NCBI GenBank assembly: GCA_018110985.1
Contig: JAGAWT010000022.1
Coordinates: forward strand, 1 to 64,000
Length of the DNA: 64,000 nucleotides
Reading direction: 5' to 3'
DNA from: Oscillospiraceae bacterium
GTDB lineage: Bacteria; Bacillota; Clostridia; Oscillospirales; Ruminococcaceae
Positions 15,348 through 23,247 of the stretch are shown here, one piece after another. Position 1 is the stretch's first letter. Every line of letters begins with the position of its first letter. Both the position numbers and the translations under genes were made by a program. The notes beneath the pieces are model-generated. The model made no database searches and was not told the origin of the DNA. It was given only the letters and a program-made list of their open reading frames with translations.

Positions 15348-15795
15348 ACTTGGTCTCTATGGTGTCGTCTCTCTTTTTCCCCATAACGATGGTCTCAAAG
15401 GTGTGCCAGCCCAGCACCGCACACTTCACACGGGCGGGCATATGGGAAACATCCCTGAGAGCGGAGCCTTCGTCCAGCTCCTCTATCTCCTCATCCGTAG
15501 CCTCGCCCTTTATCATGCGGAAGAAGATGTCCGCAAGGCGCTTTGCCTCCTCCACAGTCTGCCCTATGATAAGGTCCAGCATTATATCCGCCGATGCCTG
15601 TGAGATAGCACATCCGTCCCCCTCAAACGCTCCGTCCTTCACCATGCCGTCCTCTATGACAAGGGAAAGGATGATATCATCCCCGCAGGAGGGGTTCACC
15701 CCTTCAAGCGAGAAATTGGCACCCTCCAGGTGGTGCTTGTGATACGGTCTGACATTGTGTTCTGTCAGCACCTCATTGTAAAATGTACCGTTCAT
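15346..15795 (-). CDS. sufU: Fe-S cluster assembly sulfurtransferase SufU
   Basis: A 149-aa SufU, the zinc-containing partner that receives sulfur from SufS and feeds cluster assembly. The three conserved cysteines are Cys37 (NPSCGDD), Cys62 (GDGCAIS) and Cys125 (VKCAVLGW), and the Asp of CGDD is present. The insertion between the second and third cysteine that separates SufU from IscU is there. It overlaps sufS by 4 bp. SufBCD are not next to it, unlike the usual Firmicute suf operon, and must lie elsewhere. Confidence 0.9.
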   Translation of the reverse strand: MNGTFYNEVLTEHNVRPYHKHHLEGANFSLEGVNPSCGDDIILSLVIEDGMVKDGAFEGDGCAISQASADIMLDLIIGQTVEEAKRLADIFFRMIKGEATDEEIEELDEGSALRDVSHMPARVKCAVLGWHTFETIVMGKKRDDTIETK

Positions 15796-17006
15796 TCCAG
15801 ACCCATTCTCCTTCTAAGCTGTGAAAGGCTGTTTATGAACCTTTCTATATCCTTTTCGCTGTTGTAAATGCCAATGCTTGCCCTGGCGGTGGACATTACG
15901 CCCATGAACTTGTGGAAGGGCTGTGCGCAGTGATGGCCTGCCCTTATATACACGCCGTCATCCGCAAGAACGGCTGAAATGTCGTGGGGATGCACCCCGT
16001 CCACATAAAAGGTTATTATGCCGCAGTGCTCCTCCGGGTCCTCCGACCCTATGATGTGCACATGGGGGATACTTCTGATGCCCTCCATCGCCAAGGCACA
16101 AAGCTCCGTTTCCCTTTTGTGGATATTCTCAAAGCCTATGCCCTCGTTGAAGTCTATGGCTGCCGCAAGACCTGCGGCACCGCCCGCATTCACGGTACCC
16201 GCCTCGAATTTGTGGGGGATCTCCGCATATTTCACCCTATCGGCAGTCACATACTCTATCATCTCCCCGCCGTACATAAACGGAGGCATCTCCTCCAGCA
16301 GCTCTTTTCTGCCCCAGAGTACGCCTATGCCCATCGGAGCCCCCATCTTGTGACCGGAAAAGGCAAGGAAATCAACTCCCAGTTCCTTCACATCGACCTT
16401 CATATGGGGAACGGACTGGGCGCCGTCACACACAAAGACTGCGCCTGCGCTGTGAGCAAGGGCTGCAAGTGCGGGTATATCGTTCACCCTGCCCAGGATG
16501 TTGGAGACCTGCGCCATGGCAACGATCCTTGTCCTTTCCGTGAGGAGGGCTCTGAGTGAGTCCGGGGAGTATACCCCGTTTTCGTCACACTCCAGATACT
16601 TTACCGCAGCCCCCTTTTTTCCGGCTATGTAGCGCCACGGGAGCATATTGCTGTGGTGCTCGGAGATCGCAATTATTATCTCATCCCCCTCGGAAAGCAC
16701 CTTTTCACCGTAGGTATAGGCAACAAGGTTCAGGCTCTCGGAGGCATTTCTGGTAAATATGATCTCCTCGGTCTCCCCTCCTATGAATCGGGCGGTTTTT
16801 TCCCTTGCCCCCTCATAGACCTCCGTAGCTTTCACGGAAAGGTCATAAAGACCTCTCAGAGGGTTCGCATTCTCCTCCTCATAGTACCGCCTTACAGCCT
16901 CCAAAACGGCATAGGGCTTCTGCGCCGTGGCAGATGTATCCAGATAGGCAAAGTCCCCCTTGTCTATGAGGGGAAATTCCTTTCTTATCAGCTCAAAGTC
17001 TGTCAT
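15792..17006 (-). CDS. sufS: Cysteine desulfurase SufS
   Basis: A 404-aa PLP enzyme that removes sulfur from L-cysteine as a persulfide for Fe-S assembly. The PLP lysine sits in FSGHKMGAPMG, the substrate region in RAGHHCAQPFHKFMG carries the active-site cysteine, and SEHHSNMLPW and GAQSVPH are typical of group II (SufS/CsdA) enzymes. It lies between holA and sufU in one minus-strand operon, with 4 bp separating it from holA. Confidence 0.92.
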   Translation of the reverse strand: MTDFELIRKEFPLIDKGDFAYLDTSATAQKPYAVLEAVRRYYEEENANPLRGLYDLSVKATEVYEGAREKTARFIGGETEEIIFTRNASESLNLVAYTYGEKVLSEGDEIIIAISEHHSNMLPWRYIAGKKGAAVKYLECDENGVYSPDSLRALLTERTRIVAMAQVSNILGRVNDIPALAALAHSAGAVFVCDGAQSVPHMKVDVKELGVDFLAFSGHKMGAPMGIGVLWGRKELLEEMPPFMYGGEMIEYVTADRVKYAEIPHKFEAGTVNAGGAAGLAAAIDFNEGIGFENIHKRETELCALAMEGIRSIPHVHIIGSEDPEEHCGIITFYVDGVHPHDISAVLADDGVYIRAGHHCAQPFHKFMGVMSTARASIGIYNSEKDIERFINSLSQLRRRMGLE

Positions 17007-17010
17007 TTTC

Positions 17011-18057
17011 TCACTTTCTTCCCGCAGTAATCCTTATCATTGCATTTTCGAGAACGGCAGAGGGATCTCCCCTGCCGGATTTTATATCAAGATCCGCATT
17101 CATCAGCACCTCAAGGCAGTATGCCATATGTGAAGCGGTAGTTCTGGAGGCAGAGCGGAAGGCATTTGTCACACGGAATTTCAGGTTCTTGGCGTAGCCG
17201 AAATCAGCCACCACATCATCAACGCTCTTTCTACTGTCAAGGGCAAGGCGTGCCCTGTAAATGTCCAGTATGCTCCCTGTCACGATGTACAGCAGATAGA
17301 CCGTCTCTGTCCGTGCCTCTGCCAGCTTGTGGTATACGGACAGCGCCTTGTCCGTATTCCCCGATGCTATGGCATCGGAGAGCTCGTATGCCTTGGTGTC
17401 GTCGTTCTCCGGGGTCAGGAGTTCCACATCCCCGGCGGTGATGTTCTTTGAGTAGGCGGAGAGCTTGTCCGCCTCATTCATGGCAAGCACCATGTCCCCT
17501 TTTACACGCCGCATCAGAAGATCTGCCGCATCCCTTCTGATGGCTGAGCCGTTCCGGGAGCAGCGCTCCTCTATCATTTTGGCAGCCTTTGCCCCCGTAG
17601 GCACATCGAACCTGACGGTCTTTCCGTGCTTTTCCACTGCGTTTACCAGCTTGGCATTGGCGGCTGTGGGCTTCAGCTTCCCGCCGCAGATGTCCGTGGT
17701 GGCGGAGTAGAAGATGAGCACCGTAGTATCCGGCAGGGCAGCTATCTCATCAAGAAGGGGCTTCAGCTTCGGTGCAGGTACCTTGTTCACATCAAGATCA
17801 AGGTCGCAGACCGTCACCACCAGCTTTTCGGCAAAGACAGGCAGTGACTCGCACGCCTCTATGACCTCATCTATGCTGATGTTCTTTCCCTCAAAGCTGT
17901 GGAGGTTCAGCGGCTCCTCATCCTCAACAAGGCTACGCCTCAGCTCTTTGAATGTCCTTGTCACGGAAAAGTTGTCCGCACCGTAAAGGTAGTAGGCTCC
18001 CCCGGCACAGCCGGCATTTATTTCCCTTTGCAGGTCGTTGACGGTCACAGCGGGCAC
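17011..18057 (-). CDS. holA: DNA polymerase III subunit delta
   Basis: The delta subunit opens the sliding clamp within the clamp loader. The 348-aa protein shows the HolA layout: YYLYGADNFSVTRT near the N terminus, a divergent AAA+ region (residues ~60-200) without a working P-loop, and the all-helical C-terminal collar domain with the RRVKGDM and SDAIASGNTDKALS segments. I chose GTG 18057 because AAGGAAG lies 8 bp upstream; the longer frame would start at a TTG without a ribosome site. It heads the holA-sufS-sufU operon. Confidence 0.85.
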   Translation of the reverse strand: MPAVTVNDLQREINAGCAGGAYYLYGADNFSVTRTFKELRRSLVEDEEPLNLHSFEGKNISIDEVIEACESLPVFAEKLVVTVCDLDLDVNKVPAPKLKPLLDEIAALPDTTVLIFYSATTDICGGKLKPTAANAKLVNAVEKHGKTVRFDVPTGAKAAKMIEERCSRNGSAIRRDAADLLMRRVKGDMVLAMNEADKLSAYSKNITAGDVELLTPENDDTKAYELSDAIASGNTDKALSVYHKLAEARTETVYLLYIVTGSILDIYRARLALDSRKSVDDVVADFGYAKNLKFRVTNAFRSASRTTASHMAYCLEVLMNADLDIKSGRGDPSAVLENAMIRITAGRK

Positions 18058-18133
18058 AGAGCTCACTTCCTTCCCATAAGTTATTTGAACACACAAACTA
18101 TTTTACCATTTTTTTCCTGTCCTGTCAAGTATC

Positions 18134-18237
18134 ATAGTATTCTTCCTCGATGTACAGAAAATCTCCAAGCCTCAAATCCCTTATATTCAAGCATTTGCGG
18201 CTTGTTTCTTGTCTATACACCGGTCAGAGATCAGTAT
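18134..18237 (-). repeat. Dispersed palindromic repeat, copy 3
   Basis: Full-length copy (104 bp) in reverse orientation, with a few substitutions (ATAGTATTC at the left end, TGTACAGAAAATC inside, ACACCGG on the right). It lies upstream of holA and beyond the terminator of the Ig-like surface protein gene. Confidence 0.9.
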
Positions 18238-18267
18238 CAGAAATAAGCGTATTCTGAGATATACAGC

Positions 18268-18305
18268 CGAAAAATCCCCGAAAGCATATGAACGCTTTCG
18301 GGGAT
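18268..18305 (-). terminator. Terminator of the Ig-like surface protein gene
   Basis: ATCCCCGAAAGC (18274-18285) and GCTTTCGGGGAT (18294-18305) form a perfect 12-bp stem with an 8-nt loop; on the minus strand TTTTTC follows. Confidence 0.9.
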
Positions 18306-18325
18306 AGCTTTACTTTACCGTGACC

Positions 18326-21013
18326 TTACTTCTTTTTGCTTGCGGAAACGGACTTCTTTACAGTGCACTCTGCCTTGTAGGACTGGCTGAGCTTGGAAGG
18401 CTCACCGTTGATGGTGTACTTTACAGCAAACTCATATGTGCCCTTCTTCTTGGCATTCTTGAACTTGTAGCCGTTCTTTTCGGTAACAGCCACTCTCTTG
18501 TACTTGCCGTCCTGCTTGATGCAAACGGTGTACTTCTCTGCGTCTTCTACCTTGTCCCACTTGATGATGATGTTGCCCTTGCCGTCAGCCTTGGCGGTAA
18601 TGGTCTTGCCTTCTATGGGAGAGCTGCTTACAGACTTGCTCCATACGCTGCCGGTGGCAGTGCCTGTCTTGTTGGACTTGGATGTAGCCTTCTCTGTCTT
18701 GGTGGTAGAGGAGGTGAAGGAGGAGTCGGAGTAAGGAGAGGAGCTTGAAGACTTAGAGGTGAACACATATGCAGGAGTGTTGTACACCGGTGTAGTGTAA
18801 GCGGAAGAGGAGTAAACGGGAACTGTGGTCCTGTATACGGGAGTGTAGTAGGTAGCGGGATAAGTGGGATATACAGGGTAAACAACAGGGCTTATGGGTG
18901 ACACGCTGCCGCCGCTGGTCCTTACCTGAGTAGTGAACGCAGGGTTGGTGAACTTAGCGGTGTAGGTGGAAACAGAACCGTTTACAGAAACTACGGCGCC
19001 CGCAGTCTCGCTCTCGGTCTCACCGGGGTTGTCCTTCTTTGTTCTTGTAGCTGTGCAGCTGGAGTTATCTGCCGACCATACATATGTGGGAGCGTTCCAC
19101 TCGGAAGCATAGCCGTTCTCAAAGCTCTTGGTCTGGGTACCGAATGCAGGATTTGTGAACACAGCGGTATACTCTATGCCGTCGGAGGTAGTAGCTGCTA
19201 CGGTCTCCTTGTCTGTAACGGCTCCGCAGTCTGTGCACCTTATCTGTGCAGTGCAGGTCTTGGCAATGGGATCCCATTCATAAACAGGTGTGGAAGCGGG
19301 AGTATGCTCCTTCTTGGGGATAACGATCTCCTCCATTGTGATCTGTACATTACCCTCTGCATCAGCATAGAAAAGTCCGTCTGTGCCCTTCCAGTACTCT
19401 CTGTTGCCTTCCTTGTAGCAGGTAGCAGGAGTGCCTGCAACATAGCTGAAGTTGAAGCCGGTCTCCTTCTCGGTAACGGAAGTCTTGCCAAGATCAAGAT
19501 CCTGGAAATCCGCTGTCCATGTAGCTATGCCGCCGGAGGATGTCTTTGTTGTCGAAACGGTCTTGGTCAGCACCTCACCGCAGTCGTCACATTTGAGTGT
19601 GGCTGTGCAGGTGGACTTATCGTCGCTCCACTTGTATTCGGGCTGTGAAGTATACTTATGGGCAGCCTTGGGAAGTACGGTCTCAGCCTGAGTGATGACC
19701 TTCTTGCCCTCTGCATCGGCATAGAGCTTGCCGTCTGAGCCCTTCCAGTATGCGATATTTCCTTCTTCTTCGCAGGTTGCAGCCTTTGCAGCTACGGGGA
19801 AGTAGGTCGTGGAAGTAAGTATGTCAAAGGTCTTGCTGGTCTCAGCGATCTCATAGTTGCCATTCAGCTTGTCATTGACAGTGACTACACCTGTGCCGAC
19901 TTCCTTGTTGTTCTCATAGGATACGGTGTACTCGGAAGCAGGGATCACATCCGTGCCGTCCTTCAGAGTAACAGCAGGCTTCTTCTCTGTTCCGTCATAG
20001 TCAAAGGCTTCCTGAGAAAGCTCAACTGTGGGGGTAACAGTCTTGGGCTTGATGGTAGCTTCGATGAAGGCTACGTCGGAATCCTTGTGGGAAGCGTCGC
20101 CGACTGCCTTGTAGTATACCTTGTAGGTGCCTGCATTTATGCCCTTGGGGATAGCAGTGGAGAAGTCTGTCCCGTTGGAGCTGTACCTGATGGTGCCGCC
20201 GGTGGCAGAACCGCCTGTTACCAGTTCCTGAGCCTTGCCGTTGTATGTGGGCGCTGCATCTGTGGGAGCAGTAGCCACAGCCTTTTCCTTGATAGCAACT
20301 GTCACCGTGCAGGTGGCTGTCTTTGTGCTGTCGGTCTTGCTTGCGGCTGTGATGGTAGCTGTACCGTTTGCAACTGCTACGACTCTGCCGTTGGTATTTA
20401 CGGTAGCAACGGAAGTATCGGATGAAGACCACTTAACGCTCTGATCTGCGTTGGTGGGGTTTACGGCAGCGGTAAGTATAGCTGCCTGCTGCTTTTCGGT
20501 GAGGGTGACTGCGGTCTTGTTGAGAGTGATGCTGATTATCTTTGCATCATCAAGATCGTCTGCCTTGAGGGAATAGGCAACAGAGCCCTTCAGCTGAGCA
20601 TTAAGGCTGTTTTCTATGTGCAGGGTATAGCTGCCTGCCTTTACCTTCCAGGTGAGGCTTGCGGAAGTCACATTTGTGCTAGTGGTGGCAAAGTGCTTCT
20701 TGCCCTCCGTGGTGGTGGTGATGGTGCAGATACCGTTCTGTCCGGATGTGGCAACTACCTTGCCATCTCCGTCCTCCAGCCAAACATCAAGACCCACACC
20801 GGCAACTCCGCCTGTGTGATCCAGTGAAAATGAAGCCGTCAGTTCACCTGCCGATGCAACGCTTATCGTATCGGTCTTAACGGCTTTATCTGCCATGGTT
20901 ATGGACAAAGTACCGCCCACATCGGTAGCCCCTACGGGGACAGCCATGCAGGTCAGGCTGAGACTTGCAGCTGCAGCTATGGCAAAAACACGCTGCCTGA
21001 TATCCTTCTTCAT
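18326..21013 (-). CDS. Large secreted surface protein with Ig-like and repeated Trp/Asp-rich modules
   Basis: An 895-aa exported protein. The signal peptide (KKDIRQRVFAIAAAASLSL...VPVGA) ends near residue 29. Then come a beta-rich domain, a Big_2-type Ig-like domain (~150-240: VKWSSSDTSVATVNTNGRV), two further Ig/MBG-like domains, and three tandem modules with ATCxxEGNxxYWKGxDGxxYADAEG and CxxCG motifs. A low-complexity Pro/Tyr/Ser linker (YPVYPTYPATYYTPVYR region, ~680-770) leads to a C-terminal fibronectin-III-like domain with a Lys-rich tail. No LPxTG or dockerin is visible, so it is secreted or wall-associated by charge. ATG 21013 has GGAGG 5 bp upstream. Probably adhesion or polysaccharide contact; function inferred only. 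Confidence 0.75.
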   Translation of the reverse strand: MKKDIRQRVFAIAAAASLSLTCMAVPVGATDVGGTLSITMADKAVKTDTISVASAGELTASFSLDHTGGVAGVGLDVWLEDGDGKVVATSGQNGICTITTTTEGKKHFATTSTNVTSASLTWKVKAGSYTLHIENSLNAQLKGSVAYSLKADDLDDAKIISITLNKTAVTLTEKQQAAILTAAVNPTNADQSVKWSSSDTSVATVNTNGRVVAVANGTATITAASKTDSTKTATCTVTVAIKEKAVATAPTDAAPTYNGKAQELVTGGSATGGTIRYSSNGTDFSTAIPKGINAGTYKVYYKAVGDASHKDSDVAFIEATIKPKTVTPTVELSQEAFDYDGTEKKPAVTLKDGTDVIPASEYTVSYENNKEVGTGVVTVNDKLNGNYEIAETSKTFDILTSTTYFPVAAKAATCEEEGNIAYWKGSDGKLYADAEGKKVITQAETVLPKAAHKYTSQPEYKWSDDKSTCTATLKCDDCGEVLTKTVSTTKTSSGGIATWTADFQDLDLGKTSVTEKETGFNFSYVAGTPATCYKEGNREYWKGTDGLFYADAEGNVQITMEEIVIPKKEHTPASTPVYEWDPIAKTCTAQIRCTDCGAVTDKETVAATTSDGIEYTAVFTNPAFGTQTKSFENGYASEWNAPTYVWSADNSSCTATRTKKDNPGETESETAGAVVSVNGSVSTYTAKFTNPAFTTQVRTSGGSVSPISPVVYPVYPTYPATYYTPVYRTTVPVYSSSAYTTPVYNTPAYVFTSKSSSSSPYSDSSFTSSTTKTEKATSKSNKTGTATGSVWSKSVSSSPIEGKTITAKADGKGNIIIKWDKVEDAEKYTVCIKQDGKYKRVAVTEKNGYKFKNAKKKGTYEFAVKYTINGEPSKLSQSYKAECTVKKSVSASKKK

Positions 21014-21191
21014 GATAACCTCCATTTACTCTCTTTTCCGAATTTACAAGGGACAGAAAGAACCACCCCTCATATAATTTCAAGATAGGATCCTACCATC
21101 GGGTAAAATCTTTCTAATCATTACAAATATATCATTTTCAGTGAAAAATGTCAATGGTTTTTTAAGATTTATCTCAATTTATAAAAATCCG

Positions 21192-21236
21192 ACAAAAAAA
21201 GCGCCCCTGCTCTATACATTTTTGGCACAGAGCAGG
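21192..21236 (-). terminator. Terminator of thiT
   Basis: On the minus strand CCTGCTCT (21236-21229) pairs with AGAGCAGG (21213-21206), and seven T follow after GGCGC. It lies ~35 bp after the thiT stop. Confidence 0.85.
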
Positions 21237-21272
21237 AGGCAAGCCTAATTTATTCTGATGACAGCCTTAAAT

Positions 21273-21851
21273 TTACGCAAGGCTCAGGACCTTTCTTGTC
21301 TGGGGGACCTTGATAAGAGCTGCAGCGCCCACGAGAGTAAAGATCATTTCGGGCACCATGTAAACGCCGTTGTACACAAGGCTGTAAAGCAGCTCATTGT
21401 CTGCGGGGAAGCCCGACCACAAAGCACCGGAGGAGTGCCATAGAACGACACCGGAGATCACATGGACCGCAAGGCGGAGCAGGATCGACAAGCTGATGCC
21501 CGCCATAGCCGCAGGCAGACCTTTCTTGGCGAAGAAGCCCACAAAGCCCAGCACGGAAAAAGCAAGGAAATAGTCCAGTATGCCGCAGGCGACAAGAGCC
21601 TGAGGAGTAAGTCCCCATGTGAAGATCTCACCGAGATCCAGGACAAGCTGCACCAGTGAATAAACGGCAGAGCAGGCAAGGCTCCAGGGAGCGCCTCTGC
21701 GAAGGCCGAAGATCATTATGGGCAGCATGGAGAGCAGGGTAACAGAGCCGCCGAAGGGCATCTTTATCACCTTTATCATGCTCAGTCCCGTGGCAAGAGC
21801 CACCATTACCGCACATTCCGCCAGAATGTAGATCTTTTTGTCTTTGTTCAT
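21273..21851 (-). CDS. thiT: Thiamine ECF transporter substrate-binding subunit ThiT
   Basis: A 192-aa membrane protein with six helices, the S component that binds thiamine and works with the shared EcfAA'T energising module encoded elsewhere. The family pattern is clear: LAECAVMVALATGLSMIKVIKMPFGGSVTLLSMLPI at the N terminus, GLRRGAPWSL, and LDYFLAFSVLGF, where a conserved Asp/Tyr pair lines the thiamine site. ATG 21851 has GGAAAGGATG upstream. Control by thiamine pyrophosphate is supported by the riboswitch directly upstream, which confirms the substrate. Confidence 0.93.
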   Translation of the reverse strand: MNKDKKIYILAECAVMVALATGLSMIKVIKMPFGGSVTLLSMLPIMIFGLRRGAPWSLACSAVYSLVQLVLDLGEIFTWGLTPQALVACGILDYFLAFSVLGFVGFFAKKGLPAAMAGISLSILLRLAVHVISGVVLWHSSGALWSGFPADNELLYSLVYNGVYMVPEMIFTLVGAAALIKVPQTRKVLSLA

Positions 21852-21927
21852 AAAAAAATCATCCTTTCCTTTTGACGGGATAAGGACGAGGGGCAAACTA
21901 CCAAAGATGCCTGCGCACAGCATCTCC

Positions 21928-22012
21928 TACTTTCCCTCCGTCGGCATTATCCGAATCAGGTTTAAAGGGTCGGGACCGCAAGTCCCCTCTCAGCACAGTG
22001 GGGCAGGATGCA
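21928..22012 (-). ncRNA. TPP riboswitch (THI element) controlling thiT
   Basis: Reading the minus strand, the aptamer shows the conserved parts in order: GTGCTGAGAGGGG, CGACCCTTTAAACCTGAT, CGGATAATGCCGACGGAGGG and a closing AAAG. These are the CUGAGA, ACCUGAU and GGAUAAUGCC signatures of the TPP sensor. It ends about 80 bp before the thiT start, leaving room for an expression platform. High TPP should lower thiT expression. Confidence 0.95.
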
Positions 22013-22015
22013 TTA

Positions 22016-22053
22016 CACTGATTCTTCCTCTATACATCGGTCAGAAATCAGTA
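22016..22053 (-). repeat. Dispersed palindromic repeat, copy 4 (internally deleted)
   Basis: Only 38 bp remain. On the minus strand it reads as the first ~24 bases of the repeat (ATACTGATTTCTGACC through GTATAG) joined directly to the last ~14 (AGGAAGAATCAGTGT-like end), with the central ~67 bp missing. The terminal inverted repeats are kept. It sits between the thiT promoter and the TPP aptamer, so it is part of the leader RNA. Confidence 0.85.
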
Positions 22054-22084
22054 TCAGCACACTGCCACAGGCTCCCCACATGGT

Positions 22085-22113
22085 ATTCTATCATATCCGC
22101 AGAAATAAATCAA
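22085..22113 (-). promoter_or_regulatory. Promoter of the thiT leader
   Basis: On the minus strand TTGATT (22113-22108) and TAGAAT (22090-22085) are 17 bp apart. Transcription would start near 22078, cross repeat copy 4 and then the TPP aptamer. Confidence 0.65.
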
Positions 22114-22193
22114 ACCGAAAAATCAACAGATATTATGCCAAAAACAGGGACTTTTTCGACATCTGCCACAAATCCCCGTATGCCGGCAGACAG

Positions 22194-22219
22194 CAAAAGG
22201 GCACCCCTTTCGGGGTGCC
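22194..22219 (-). terminator. Terminator of the cell-wall-binding protein gene
   Basis: GGCACCCC (22200-22207), loop TTTC, GGGGTGCC (22212-22219): a perfect 8-bp stem followed on the minus strand by CTTTTG, 18 bp after the stop codon. Confidence 0.8.
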
Positions 22220-22236
22220 GCCGATAATGCCGTGGA

Positions 22237-23193
22237 TCACATATCCATCATGTCGCTCATGCTGACGCCGAGAGCCGAGGAAAGAGACTCCATGGGCTTT
22301 TCGAGCGCCTTCATGAGACCCTCAAAGCCGCCCTCAAGATAAGCCTTGGTAAGCTCGGGGGACATGAATGCCGTAAAGGACTGATCGTCGGAGACAAGGG
22401 TGAAGGCTGTGGAAGAGCCGTTGGAGTAGATGATAAGAGACATACTGTCAAGCATCTTCTGGTCTTCCTCGGAAAGGTCCTTCATCTCTTCTTCGAGAGC
22501 TGCCTTCTGCTCCTCGTCGATGCCCTCCATCTCCATGACCTCCTTGACGAGATCAGTACCGCTCTTTTCGGTGAGCTTTGCGTAGCCGATGGAATTCAGG
22601 TACTTTCTTGCCTTTGCCGCATCGGTGGTGTAGCTTGCCACATCAAGGTAGATAAGGAGCTTGTCGGAATCGGGGTCGAAGAGGAAGATCTTGCCCTCGG
22701 ATTCATTCTTTGCGGCTATTACAAGACCGCCCATGTCAATGGCTTCGTCCTCGCTGTAATTCTTCAGCAGCTTGGACTTTTTGGACTTCCAGGGATCAAC
22801 GCCCTTGAGAGCGCCGTCCTCACCGAAGGTATAGATAAAGCCGTTCATGCTCATCTTTCCGGTCTTCATCTCGCCCTTGGCGTTGAAGTAATAGCGCTTT
22901 CCGCCTATACCCATCCAGCCTCTCGCCATTTTGCCCTTGGCGCTCTTGATGAAGTAATAGGTCTTGCCGTCGATCTCCTTGAAGCCTGTAACGGCTGTGC
23001 CGTTCTTGTCAAAGTAATAGGTCTTCTTGCCTATCTTTGTCCAGCCCTCAGCCTTTTTGCCGCTGTCAGTCACATAGCTCCAGCTGTCCCCGTTCTGCTT
23101 CCACTCATCGGCAGATGCTCCGGGAGCCGTGCACATGAGCACGGAGCCTGCCATTACGGCAGACATTGCAAAGGAAACGATCTTCTTGTTCAT
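22237..23193 (-). CDS. Secreted protein with choline-binding-type cell wall repeats
   Basis: A 318-aa exported protein. The signal peptide ends after APGASA (residue ~28). Residues ~30-125 hold four cell-wall-binding repeats of the choline-binding type (GWTKIGKKTYYFDKNG, GFKEIDGKTYYF, GWMGIGGKRYYFNAKG, MNGFIYTFGEDG). The rest (~190 residues) is an acidic, mostly helical domain I do not recognise; it contains EMKDLSEEDQKMLDSMSL and ends in a Met-rich tail (SMSDMMDM). ATG 23193 has GGAAG upstream. Likely wall-attached; role of the C-terminal domain unknown. Confidence 0.8.
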   Translation of the reverse strand: MNKKIVSFAMSAVMAGSVLMCTAPGASADEWKQNGDSWSYVTDSGKKAEGWTKIGKKTYYFDKNGTAVTGFKEIDGKTYYFIKSAKGKMARGWMGIGGKRYYFNAKGEMKTGKMSMNGFIYTFGEDGALKGVDPWKSKKSKLLKNYSEDEAIDMGGLVIAAKNESEGKIFLFDPDSDKLLIYLDVASYTTDAAKARKYLNSIGYAKLTEKSGTDLVKEVMEMEGIDEEQKAALEEEMKDLSEEDQKMLDSMSLIIYSNGSSTAFTLVSDDQSFTAFMSPELTKAYLEGGFEGLMKALEKPMESLSSALGVSMSDMMDM

Positions 23194-23247
23194 TTTTATC
23201 TTCCTTTCGTTGATACATTGAAAATATGTCATCTATAATAACAGCCG

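Noticed and set aside
21086-21095. TAGGATCCTA palindrome upstream of the Ig-like protein gene
   Set aside because: A 10-bp palindrome in AT-rich DNA without clear promoter relation; too short to support a function.
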